A stretch of 34,032 nt of DNA from CAXMST01 sp964196325 (GTDB taxonomy: Bacteria > Actinomycetota > Thermoleophilia > Solirubrobacterales > 70-9), in the NCBI GenBank assembly GCA_964196325.1, contig CAXMST010000187.1, positions 1 through 34,032 of the forward strand, read 5' to 3'. The translations under genes were made by a program, and so were the position numbers. The first letter of the stretch is position 1; each line of letters starts with the position of its first letter. Below the pieces are notes generated by a model. The model did no database searches and was not told the origin of the DNA. It worked only from the letters and a program-made list of their open reading frames with translations. This document shows, piece after piece, positions 1-7,166 of the stretch.

Positions 1-1550
1 CCCGCCGGGTGATCGCCGGCAAGGTCTCACTGGCGGTCGAGTTCGACCTGCGCTCCAGCGTCTATCGCCACCTCCAGGAGCTGGAGCTCGGCTTCTTCGA
101 CGGCCAGCAGACCGGACAGCTGATGTCGAGGGCGACGGTCGACCTCCAGGCGATCCGTTTCTTCTTGGGCTACGGGCTGATCTTCCTCACCCAGAACCTG
201 CTCACGATCACCTTGGCGGCGATCGTGATGGTCGCGATCAAGCCCTCGCTGGCTGTCCTGGCGCTGTTCCCGGTCCCGATCGTGGTCTGGACCGCGATGC
301 GCTACAACCGCAGCTCCCGGCCCGCCCTGCAGGAGGTCCAGCAGCGGCTCGCGGAGCTAACCGCCGAGGCCGAGGAGTCGATCTCGGGAGTGCGGGTGGT
401 CAAGGCCTTCGCGCGCGAGCAGCACATGCTGGCGCGGTTCCGCCACTCGGTCGTCCGCGTCTTCGACCAGAACCTCTACTCGACCCGCCTGCGCGCCTTC
501 TACAACCCGCTGATCGGGTTCCTGCCCAGCTTCGGCCTCGCCGCCGTGCTGCTGGTCGGCGGCAACCAGGTGATCAACGGAACCCTGACCCTGGGCCAGT
601 TCACCGCCTTCTACACCTACGTGATCATGCTCACCGGACCGATGCGATCGCTCGGGATCGTTCTGGGCATGAGCCAGCGGGCGATCGCCTCGGGCAACCG
701 CCTGTTCGAGATTCTCGATCGCGAGCCCGAGATCCAGAGCGAGCCCGGGGCCGATCCGCTGCCCGACGGACCAGGTCGTGTGGAGCTGCGAGATGTCTCG
801 CTCGAATACAGCGAGGGGGAGGAGGCGTTGAGCGGCATCGAGCTGGACATCGAGGCGGGCCAGGTGACCGCCTTGGTCGGGCCGACCGCGTCAGGTAAGA
901 CCAGCCTGGTGGCGCTGCTGGCGCGCCTCTACGACCCCAGCGAAGGCAGCGTGCGGATCGACGGCGCCGACCTACGTCGGGTCGACCTCGAGTCGCTGCG
1001 CAGCCAGGTCGCGTTCGTCGCCGACGACAGCTTCCTGTTCAGCGCCACGATCGCCGACAACATCGCCTATGCCCGGCCCGGCGCCAACCTCGAGGAGATC
1101 GAGACGGCGGCCCGGCGCGCCCAGGCTTCGGGCTTCATCGAGGAGCTGCCCGAGCGCTACGCGACGCTGGTGGGCGAGCGCGGGCTGACCCTCTCCGGCG
1201 GTCAGCGGCAGCGGATCGCAATCGCCCGGGCGCTCCTGGCGGACCCCAGGATCCTGATCCTCGACGACGCCACCTCCTCGGTCGACGCCCAGACCGAGGC
1301 CGAGATCAAGCGTGGCCTGCGCGAGGCGCTCGATCAGCGCACGACCTTCATCGTTGCTCATCGCCTCTCGACGATCTCGCTCGCAGATCAGATCGTGGTG
1401 ATGGACGCGGGCGGGATCGTCGACCAAGGCAGCCACGAGGAGCTGCTCGAGCGTTGCGATCTCTATCGGGAGATCGCCGACCACGGCTTCTCGGACACCG
1501 CTTTCCTGCAGCGCGACCTCGAGCAGCGCGAGGAGTTGGCGAAGCTGTGA
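1..1550 (+). CDS. ABC exporter half-transporter, degenerate-site subunit (5' partial)
   Basis: This is a membrane/ATPase half-transporter of the type I exporter (MsbA/BmrCD) class. The reading frame is open to the left edge, so the first membrane helices lie outside the window; the GTG at 9 is only the first start-like codon inside. Counting from it, residues 1-240 are the membrane domain and about 255-495 the nucleotide-binding domain. Walker A is GPTASGKTS near 290, the signature is LSGGQ near 395 and the H-loop is AHRLST near 450. The Walker B end reads LILDDAT, with Asp in place of the catalytic Glu, and the Q-loop region reads FVADDSFLF, lacking the usual Gln. This marks it as the degenerate-site subunit of a heterodimer. 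Its stop overlaps the start of the next gene by 4 bases. The substrate cannot be told from sequence. Confidence 0.93.
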   Translation, partial: RRVIAGKVSLAVEFDLRSSVYRHLQELELGFFDGQQTGQLMSRATVDLQAIRFFLGYGLIFLTQNLLTITLAAIVMVAIKPSLAVLALFPVPIVVWTAMRYNRSSRPALQEVQQRLAELTAEAEESISGVRVVKAFAREQHMLARFRHSVVRVFDQNLYSTRLRAFYNPLIGFLPSFGLAAVLLVGGNQVINGTLTLGQFTAFYTYVIMLTGPMRSLGIVLGMSQRAIASGNRLFEILDREPEIQSEPGADPLPDGPGRVELRDVSLEYSEGEEALSGIELDIEAGQVTALVGPTASGKTSLVALLARLYDPSEGSVRIDGADLRRVDLESLRSQVAFVADDSFLFSATIADNIAYARPGANLEEIETAARRAQASGFIEELPERYATLVGERGLTLSGGQRQRIAIARALLADPRILILDDATSSVDAQTEAEIKRGLREALDQRTTFIVAHRLSTISLADQIVVMDAGGIVDQGSHEELLERCDLYREIADHGFSDTAFLQRDLEQREELAKL

Positions 1551-3481
1551 GCGACTCCAGAAGAGATCGACGGCGCCGCCAGTCCAGTCAGCCCGATGGG
1601 CCCGAGACGACCGAGGGTATGCAGGGTGTCTACTACCTGTTCCGCGACCTCTGGCGCCTGTTCCGGGGCGAGGACGGGCGCGGGCGCAAGGTCCGCTGGA
1701 TGCTCGGCCTGCTGAAGCCATACCGCGCCCGGGTGGTGCTGATGTTCGTGGCTTTGCTGATCGCGACCGGGGCGGCGCTGGCTCCGCCCTACCTTGCCGG
1801 GCGCGCGGTCGACGATGGGATCCAGGCCGGTGACGCGAGCGCGCTGACCGTGATCGTGATCATCTTCCTGATCACGGCGGCGATCCTGTGGGCGGCCACC
1901 TACGCCCAGACCTACCTGGTCGGCTGGGTCGGGCAGCGCGCCCTGCAGGATCTGCGCGAGCGGATCTACAGCCACCTGCAGGCGATGTCGATCGGCTTCT
2001 ACACCCGCAACCGGCCCGGGGTACTGATCTCGCGCATGACCAACGACGTCCAGGCGCTGGACCAGCTCGTCACCGACGGCATCGTGACCCTGTTCTCGAG
2101 CATCCTGACCCTGGTCGGGGTGGTGGTGATCCTGCTGCTGCTCGACGTACCCCTGGCGCTGATCACCTTCCTCACGTTCCCCCTGCTGGCGCTGGCCAGC
2201 ATTATCTTCCGGATGGCCTCGACGGGCGCCTACCGGCTGACCCGGGAGAAGATCGCGAACATCACCGCCTACCTGCAGGAGAGCCTGAGTGGGGTCCGCG
2301 TCGTCCGCAGCTTCGGCCAGGAGCCGCGCCACATCAGCGAGATGGAGAAGCTGAACGAGGAAAACCGCGCGGCGAACATGCGCACCGTCTACCTCAACGC
2401 CAGCTACTTCCCCGCGGTCGAACTGCTGAGCGCGGTCGGCACCGCCGCGATCCTGCTGTTCGGTGGGTACCAGGTGATCGAGGGCAACGTCGAGATCGGG
2501 ATCCTGATCGCGTTCATCGGCTACCTGGCGACCTTCTTCGATCCGATCCAGCAGATCAGCCAGCTCTACACCACCTACCAGCAGGGCATGGCGGCGCTCG
2601 ACAAGATCTTTGACCTGCTCGATACGCGCCCCGACACCGTGGACCGGCCCGACGCGATCGATCCCGGCAAGATCCGAGGCGAGGTGCGGCTCGAGGGCGT
2701 CTGGTTCTCCTACGCCGAGGACGCACGTCGGGCGCTGGCCTCCCAACCCGACGCGCCGCCGCCCGACCCCGACGCCCCGGAGCCGGCGCCGGGGTGGGCG
2801 CTCGAGGACGTAGACCTCTCGATCCTGCCCGGGCAGACGGTCGCCCTGGTCGGCGAGACAGGGGCCGGCAAGTCGACGCTCGCAAAGCTCGTCTCGCGCT
2901 TCTACGACGCCCAGCGCGGGCGGCTGACCGTCGACGGCTACGACGTCCGCGAGCTCTCGTCCGAGGCGCTGCGCAGCCAGCTCGGGATCGTCCCCCAGGA
3001 GGGCTTCCTGTTCAGCGGCACGGTGCGGGAGAACATCGCCTTCGGCAAGCCCGACGCCGACGAGGAGCAGATCCAGCGGGCGCTGCAGGGCGTCGGCGCC
3101 GAGGAGATGCTCGCCGGGCTGCCCGATGGGCTCGAGACCGAGGTCGGCGAGCGCGGCTCACATCTCTCCGCCGGAGAGCGACAGATCGTCGCCTTCGCCC
3201 GGGCACTGCTGGCCGAGCCCAGGATCCTGATCCTTGACGAGGCGACCTCGAACGTCGATGTCCGCACCGAGCGTCGGATCGAGCAGGGGCTGCGCCGGCT
3301 GCTCGCCGGGCGGACCGCGATCGTGATCGCCCATCGGCTCTCGACTATCCGTAACGCGGCCCGAATCGTGGTCCTGGACGGCGGTCGCGTGGTCGAGAGC
3401 GGCACCCATGAGGAGTTGCTCGAGGCCGAGGGCGCCTACGCGCGCCTGTACGGCAGCTGGCAGGGCGAGTCGGCCGCCTGA
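1547..3481 (+). CDS. ABC exporter half-transporter, catalytic-site partner
   Basis: This is the second half of the heterodimeric exporter, 644 residues from a GTG that overlaps the previous stop (GTGA). AGGAG lies about 11 bases upstream. A longer frame reaches back to 1454, but the extra residues are out-of-frame readings of the partner gene. About 50 polar residues precede six predicted membrane helices, then an NBD. Walker A is GETGAGKST near 436, the Q-loop is VPQEGFLF, Walker B is LILDEAT with an intact Glu near 562, and the H-loop is AHRLST. The signature is LSAGE instead of LSGGQ. In the heterodimer this weak signature faces the degenerate Walker site of the partner, leaving one consensus ATP site. 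A Pro/Asp-rich insertion of about 20 residues (398-417) follows the A-loop tyrosine, which is unusual for the family. Confidence 0.95.
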   Translation: MSDSRRDRRRRQSSQPDGPETTEGMQGVYYLFRDLWRLFRGEDGRGRKVRWMLGLLKPYRARVVLMFVALLIATGAALAPPYLAGRAVDDGIQAGDASALTVIVIIFLITAAILWAATYAQTYLVGWVGQRALQDLRERIYSHLQAMSIGFYTRNRPGVLISRMTNDVQALDQLVTDGIVTLFSSILTLVGVVVILLLLDVPLALITFLTFPLLALASIIFRMASTGAYRLTREKIANITAYLQESLSGVRVVRSFGQEPRHISEMEKLNEENRAANMRTVYLNASYFPAVELLSAVGTAAILLFGGYQVIEGNVEIGILIAFIGYLATFFDPIQQISQLYTTYQQGMAALDKIFDLLDTRPDTVDRPDAIDPGKIRGEVRLEGVWFSYAEDARRALASQPDAPPPDPDAPEPAPGWALEDVDLSILPGQTVALVGETGAGKSTLAKLVSRFYDAQRGRLTVDGYDVRELSSEALRSQLGIVPQEGFLFSGTVRENIAFGKPDADEEQIQRALQGVGAEEMLAGLPDGLETEVGERGSHLSAGERQIVAFARALLAEPRILILDEATSNVDVRTERRIEQGLRRLLAGRTAIVIAHRLSTIRNAARIVVLDGGRVVESGTHEELLEAEGAYARLYGSWQGESAA

Positions 3482-3489
3482 GCCGACTC
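3467..3489. terminator. Candidate bidirectional hairpin between convergent genes
   Basis: GAGTCGGC (3467-3474) and GCCGACTC (3482-3489) form a perfect 8-bp stem with a 7-base loop. The hairpin spans the stop of the ABC gene and reaches the stop of the convergent lipoprotein gene. No T-run follows on either side, so terminator function is inferred from position and symmetry. Confidence 0.4.
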
Positions 3490-4162
3490 AGCCCGGGCTG
3501 ACGCCGCCGGAGCCGCCGCTGTCGCCACCGCCGGATCCACCGCCGCTTCCACCCCCGCCGGAGCCGCCGCTGGTGCCACCGCCGTCGGAGGGCGCTGAAG
3601 GTGCGGGCGCGGGCGCCGGGGCCGGGGCCACCGTGCCGCCGTCGGTCGAGGGCTCGATCGCGGTGACCTCCTGACCGCAGTCCTCGAAGCCGTACTCGCC
3701 GGCCGCGGCCAGCGCGTCGGCCTTAGCCTGAGCGAGCTCGGCCCCGAGCGTCTCATAGGTCGCGGTATCGGCCGAGTCGGCCGCCGTGGCGCGCCGGCCA
3801 CTGAGCGAGACCTGCTCCTGGAGTGCGCTCAGGTAGCGGTCCAGCGCACCGCTGTCATCGCTGGCGGCGACGTCGCGGATGCGCTGCAAGAGGCCCTTGG
3901 TGATCGCCTCCTCCTGGGTCGCCAACAGCGCGAGATTGCCGCTGGCAGTTCCTGAGCTGAGGCCGGCGATGGCCACGCTCGCCTCGGCGCAGCGGGGATC
4001 GACCTCAGCGATGAAGTCGGCCTTGGAAAGTTCGTTCGACTGCTCGTCGGTGCCGGACTCCGTCGTCTCCACCGGTTCGATCGGGGAGTCGTCGCCACCG
4101 CATCCGGCGAGCAGCGCGAGCAGACCCCCTACGACAAGGATCACCATGACTCGCCTACGCAT
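3488..4162 (-). CDS. Putative secreted lipoprotein with Gly/Ser-rich tail
   Basis: This is a 224-residue protein of unknown function. It begins with a short basic stretch, a hydrophobic core and a lipobox ending LLAGC, so it should be lipid-anchored outside the membrane. Residues about 45-165 form a helical, Ala-rich domain with two cysteines (DPRCAEA and FEDCG) that could form a disulphide. It ends in an Ala-Pro repeat followed by a Gly/Ser tract of about 40 residues. I recognise no catalytic motif. The ATG at 4162 is supported by the signal peptide starting there and by a TACCCT box 8 bases upstream. It is convergent with the ABC exporter genes and monocistronic. Confidence 0.8.
   Translation of the reverse strand: MRRRVMVILVVGGLLALLAGCGGDDSPIEPVETTESGTDEQSNELSKADFIAEVDPRCAEASVAIAGLSSGTASGNLALLATQEEAITKGLLQRIRDVAASDDSGALDRYLSALQEQVSLSGRRATAADSADTATYETLGAELAQAKADALAAAGEYGFEDCGQEVTAIEPSTDGGTVAPAPAPAPAPSAPSDGGGTSGGSGGGGSGGGSGGGDSGGSGGVSPG
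3495..3590. repeat. Low-complexity GCC/CCG tract coding Gly/Ser tail
   Basis: This is an imperfect simple repeat of gccgccgga, tccaccgcc and similar units that encodes the Gly/Ser-rich end of the lipoprotein on the minus strand. Such tracts are prone to length change. A closely similar tract codes the linker of the LamG protein near 20865-20995. Confidence 0.6.
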
Positions 4163-4170
4163 ACCGGCAG

Positions 4171-4176
4171 AGGGTA
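4171..4176 (-). promoter_or_regulatory. Candidate -10 box of lipoprotein gene (TACCCT)
   Basis: TACCCT on the minus strand ends 8 bases before the ATG at 4162, with no ribosome-binding site between. It fits the TANNNT leaderless pattern of this window, though its spacer is one base longer than most. I see no -35 element. Confidence 0.35.
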
Positions 4177-4273
4177 GCCGCAGCTGCCCACGGCCGACAA
4201 CGGCGCGTTCAGATGCAAGCGATCGATCAGCGGCGCCAGGAACGAGTTGCCCGCGACCGATTCGCCATCGGAG

Positions 4274-4345
4274 CTGGGGATCTAGGGGTCGAACCTAGGC
4301 TACGAGCACCAGAAGCTCGCGTGCTGCCAATTACACCAATCCCCA
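4274..4345 (-). tRNA. tRNA-Gln (anticodon CTG)
   Basis: A full cloverleaf of 72 bases can be drawn. The acceptor stem pairs TGGGGAT with ATCCCCA. The D arm contains the GTGTAATTGGCAGCAC region. The anticodon stem CGAGC/GCTCG carries loop TTCTGGT, which places CTG at positions 34-36. The T arm is CTAGG-TTCGACC-CCTAG. The discriminator is G. The T-G-G-G-G start and the discriminator G are typical of bacterial tRNA-Gln. The 3' CCA is not encoded. It stands alone between the lipoprotein and the reductase genes. Confidence 0.93.
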
Positions 4346-4403
4346 TCGATTGGCCGTCGCCGGGGGCGACGCCGGTTAACGATAACGACGCGCAGCGCCG
4401 CTG

Positions 4404-5636
4404 TCAGGCGCCGATCCCACTCAGATCCAAATCCAGATCGGCCAGCCTGGAAGGGTCCTGCGGGGCCCGCTCGGATTCGATCAGGCGACGGGCCTGCTGC
4501 AGGTCCTCGGGACGGCCCACGGAGAGCGCGGCGTCGACCACCCCGTCGCGCAAGTACCAGGCGCTGAACTGTCCGTTCGCGAGCTCGCCGCGGAGCACGA
4601 GCTGGTCCCACTCCGAAGCGTGGCCCACATACTCGAGCGAAGCCCAGTCGGCGAGGTCGCTGAAGAAGTATGGGATCACCTCGTAGGCGGCTTTCTCGCC
4701 GAGCATCCCCCGGGCCGCGTGGCGACCCTGCTGGAAGGCGACGTCCCAATGCTCGACCAGCAGGCCGGGCCCGAAGCGGGCGCTGTCCCAGCGGGCGCAG
4801 TCGCCGGCCGCGAACACACCCTCGACCGCCGTCTCCAGGCCCGCGTCGCAATGCACGCCACCCTCAGTCTCGAGGCCGGCTCGGGCGGCGAGCATCACGT
4901 CGGGCTTGACGCCGGCGCCGACGACCACCGCGTCGCAGGCGATCTCACGGCCGCTCGCGGTGCGGACGCCGTTGACCCGTTCATCGCCGAGAAACGCTTC
5001 GAGTGCCTCGCCACCGTGTATCTCGATGCCCTTCGAGGCAAGGAGCTCGTGGAAGTAGCGGCCGACGTCTGCGCCGAGCGGGCCTTCGAGAGTCACCTCC
5101 TCGAGCATCACGATCGTGCAGCGCTTGCCCATCCGGGTCAGCGTCGCGGCGACCTCGGTGCCGATGTAGCTGCCGCCGATCAAGACCACGTGCTCGACGT
5201 CCGCGACGTCCTCGCGGATCTTGTCGCTGTTGCCGAAGGCACGCAGGTAATGGATCCCGTCGAGCTGGGCGCCGTCGACCCGAAGGATGTTGACCATTGC
5301 CCCGGTGGCGATCAGCGCCTTGTCGAAGCCGACCTCGCGCTTTCCCTGCAGCTTCGCGGTCCGGGCGTCCAGATCGAGACCCATCACGCTGGTCGAAGTC
5401 AGTAGCTCGACATCGTTGTCGGAGTACCACTCCTCCGAATGCACATAGGCGTCGTGCGGCGGATGGTCGCCACGCAGGTAGGCCTTCGAGATCGGTGGAC
5501 GGTCGTAAGGGGGGTGCGGCTCGCGCCCGACCAGCAGAATCGAGCCCTCCGCCCCACGCCGCCGCAGCTCGGCCGCACACTGCGCCGAGGCAACGCCGCC
5601 CCCGATCAGCAAGTAGTCGAAGTGCTCGTCAGCCAT
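4404..5636 (-). CDS. FAD/NAD(P)-dependent ferredoxin-reductase-like oxidoreductase
   Basis: This is a 410-residue flavoprotein of the pyridine nucleotide-disulphide oxidoreductase superfamily. It is closest in layout to the ferredoxin or rubredoxin reductases of Rieske-type systems. The FAD Rossmann motif LLIGGGVASAQC is at residues 9-20, the NAD(P) motif VLIGGSYIGTEVA near 150, and the second FAD motif FAAGDCARW near 270. A C-terminal reductase domain follows. No redox-active CxxC is present, so it is not a thioredoxin or lipoamide reductase. The electron acceptor is unknown and no ferredoxin gene adjoins it. The ATG at 5636 has no Shine-Dalgarno sequence. A TAGCTT box lies 9 bases upstream (5646-5651), so it may be leaderless. 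Confidence 0.9.
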   Translation of the reverse strand: MADEHFDYLLIGGGVASAQCAAELRRRGAEGSILLVGREPHPPYDRPPISKAYLRGDHPPHDAYVHSEEWYSDNDVELLTSTSVMGLDLDARTAKLQGKREVGFDKALIATGAMVNILRVDGAQLDGIHYLRAFGNSDKIREDVADVEHVVLIGGSYIGTEVAATLTRMGKRCTIVMLEEVTLEGPLGADVGRYFHELLASKGIEIHGGEALEAFLGDERVNGVRTASGREIACDAVVVGAGVKPDVMLAARAGLETEGGVHCDAGLETAVEGVFAAGDCARWDSARFGPGLLVEHWDVAFQQGRHAARGMLGEKAAYEVIPYFFSDLADWASLEYVGHASEWDQLVLRGELANGQFSAWYLRDGVVDAALSVGRPEDLQQARRLIESERAPQDPSRLADLDLDLSGIGA

Positions 5637-5715
5637 GAGCGCGACAAGCTAGCGCAGCCCCTCCCCGGAGGCGCTGAACGGCTCAGCCCTTCAACTCGAC
5701 GGTATTACTTCGGCC

Positions 5716-6387
5716 CTACTGGCCCGATCCCGTCGCCCCCAGGTATCTCGTCAGATCGGGCTCGAGCGCGGGATCGAGCACAGCCAGCACCTGATCGCCC
5801 TCGCGCAGCTCGGTCTCGGCGTTGGGCACGAAGCCGCGCCCGTCGCGGAGGACCGAGATCAGCAGGCTTCCCTCGGGTATCTCCAGCTCGCCGATCCGCT
5901 TGCCGAGCACGGGCGAGCCCTCCCCCAGCTCCATCTCGATGATCTCCAGGCCCTGTCCGGGCAGGTCGAGCAGGTGGATCAGCCCGTAGCGCGGCACCTC
6001 GTGCTCGATCAGCCTCAGGATCAAGTCGGTGGCCGAGACGTAAGGCTTGATGTTGAGCAGTTCGAAGTGCTGGCGGTTGCGCGGGTTGTTGCAGCGGGCG
6101 ACAATCCGCTCGACGCCGTACTTGTCGCGGGCTACTTGGCAGATCAGCAGGTTGTCCTCGTCATCGCCGGTCACCGCGATCACGATCTCGGCCTCGGCGA
6201 TCCCCGCTCGCTCGAGCACCCAGAGCTCGGAGGCGTCTCCATAGACGACCCGTCTCTCGAGCTCCTGCTCGACCACCAGATAGCGCTCGCGGCTGACCTC
6301 GACCAGGGTCACGTCGTGGCCCTTCTCGAGCAGCTCGCGGGTCAGGTTCCAGCCGACCTTGCCGGCGCCGGTCACCAGGATCCTCAT
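5716..6387 (-). CDS. TrkA-family RCK protein (RCK_N plus RCK_C)
   Basis: This is a 223-residue cytoplasmic regulator of K+ transport or channel activity. Residues 1-120 are a Rossmann RCK_N domain starting ILVTGAGKVGWNLTREL (GxGxxG), with a later acidic residue after ValGlu that would bind the nucleotide ribose. Residues about 135-215 are an RCK_C ligand-binding domain. I chose the ATG at 6387 because the glycine-rich strand starts there and GGGAGAGG lies just upstream; a longer frame to 6522 would run through the neighbouring gene. It sits 23 bases downstream of a second RCK_N gene. No TrkH/KtrB membrane partner is in the window. Confidence 0.88.
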   Translation of the reverse strand: MRILVTGAGKVGWNLTRELLEKGHDVTLVEVSRERYLVVEQELERRVVYGDASELWVLERAGIAEAEIVIAVTGDDEDNLLICQVARDKYGVERIVARCNNPRNRQHFELLNIKPYVSATDLILRLIEHEVPRYGLIHLLDLPGQGLEIIEMELGEGSPVLGKRIGELEIPEGSLLISVLRDGRGFVPNAETELREGDQVLAVLDPALEPDLTRYLGATGSGQ

Positions 6388-6410
6388 GTTCGGAGCCTCT
6401 CCCACCGCGC

Positions 6411-6860
6411 TCAGGTCCCCCCCTCGCGGGCGCGAGCCTGTCCCGCTCGTACCTCTGCCTCGAGCAGATCGATCGCCGAGCGAGTCGGGCTGATCGTGTG
6501 CAGTCCCTGGCTCTCGTACCACTCAGCCCGACGCGGGTCCAGTACCCGCGCGACCACGGTCGGCACCTCGAACCGCAGCATCGCGATCTGGGCGATGACG
6601 ATGTTGGTGTTATCGCCGTTGGTCGCAGCGACGAACACGTCGGCACGCTCGATCCCAGCCGCAAGCAGCGAATCCAGCTCCAGCCCGTGCCCGACGGTGA
6701 AGCTCCCACCCGCCGCCACCCAATCGCGCCCGAGTCCGGCCTCGAGCCGCGCCAGGGCGTCGGGGTCCTCGTCAACGCAGGAGACCTCCTGGCCCTCCTC
6801 GAGCAGGCGCAGCGCAAGCGAGGCTCCGACCCGGCCCAGTCCAACGATTACCGCGAACAC
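6411..6860 (-). CDS. TrkA-N (RCK_N) single-domain protein
   Basis: This is a 149-residue protein made of one RCK_N Rossmann domain. The motif VIVGLGRVGASLA is at the start, VDEDPDAL follows the second strand with an acidic nucleotide-binding end, and FVAATNGDNTN near residue 80 is typical of TrkA. No RCK_C domain follows. Together with the next gene it probably forms a mixed octameric ring. I take the GTG at 6860 as the start, because the Rossmann strand begins at residue 2 and a TACGAT box sits 6 bases upstream. A TTG at 6914 would add 18 unlikely residues. Confidence 0.85.
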   Translation of the reverse strand: MFAVIVGLGRVGASLALRLLEEGQEVSCVDEDPDALARLEAGLGRDWVAAGGSFTVGHGLELDSLLAAGIERADVFVAATNGDNTNIVIAQIAMLRFEVPTVVARVLDPRRAEWYESQGLHTISPTRSAIDLLEAEVRAGQARAREGGT

Positions 6861-6866
6861 CGCCCG

Positions 6867-6872
6867 ATCGTA
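6867..6872 (-). promoter_or_regulatory. Candidate -10 box (TACGAT) for leaderless RCK_N gene
   Basis: TACGAT on the minus strand lies 6 bases before the GTG at 6860 with no Shine-Dalgarno sequence between. It supports the short start and a leaderless transcript for the two-gene RCK unit. No clear -35 element is seen. Confidence 0.5.
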
Positions 6873-6921
6873 GTTGGCTGTGGTCAAGCGCGGGGCCCCC
6901 GGACCCAGCCGCAACCCAGCC

Positions 6922-7046
6922 GTGGAGTTGGTTAGGTCGACTATTCACCGCCAACCGACTCCACCCGCGGCTGGCGCAGGACGACCCGCGGCTGCCGCGG
7001 GACGTGGAGTCGGTTGAGTGGCCTATCTGGGCTTAAGCGACTCCAC
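6922..7046. repeat. Double-hairpin intergenic repeat
   Basis: Two dyads lie in tandem. In the first, GTGGAGTTGGTT (6922-6933) pairs with AACCGACTCCAC (6953-6964) over 12 positions with one G-T pair. In the second, GTGGAGTCG (7004-7012) pairs with CGACTCCAC (7038-7046), with a weaker stem inside. The left arms of the two dyads are the same 12-mer apart from one base. Between them CCCGCGGCTG occurs twice. The unit occupies much of the 306-bp gene-free stretch 6861-7166. I see no coding potential in that stretch beyond random frames. Confidence 0.6.
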
Positions 7047-7090
7047 TCGGCCGGGGGGCCCGGGGGTCGATGGCGCGGGGCTGACACGTC

Positions 7091-7116
7091 GAGGGGCGGC
7101 GTTGCCGCCGCCCCTC
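7091..7116. terminator. Strong hairpin downstream of hppA
   Basis: GAGGGGCGGC (7091-7100) and GCCGCCCCTC (7107-7116) form a perfect 10-bp stem with a 6-base loop, about 50 bases past the hppA stop in the direction of its transcription. No T-run follows, as is common in high-GC actinobacteria. Terminator function is inferred. Confidence 0.5.
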
Positions 7117-7166
7117 GTCTCCTCACCCCTCTCCCCGATTCCGGGGTCCCTGAGTTAGCTCTAGGG

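Noticed and set aside
1463..2746. A 427-codon minus-strand frame across the ABC exporter genes
   Set aside because: It is antisense to two well-supported ABC genes and rich in Asp, Gln, His and Arg with no motif.
3495..3590. Repeated gcc/cca units as a CRISPR-like or satellite array
   Set aside because: The units are irregular 9-15 base codon repeats coding Gly/Ser and have no distinct spacers. They are protein low complexity only.
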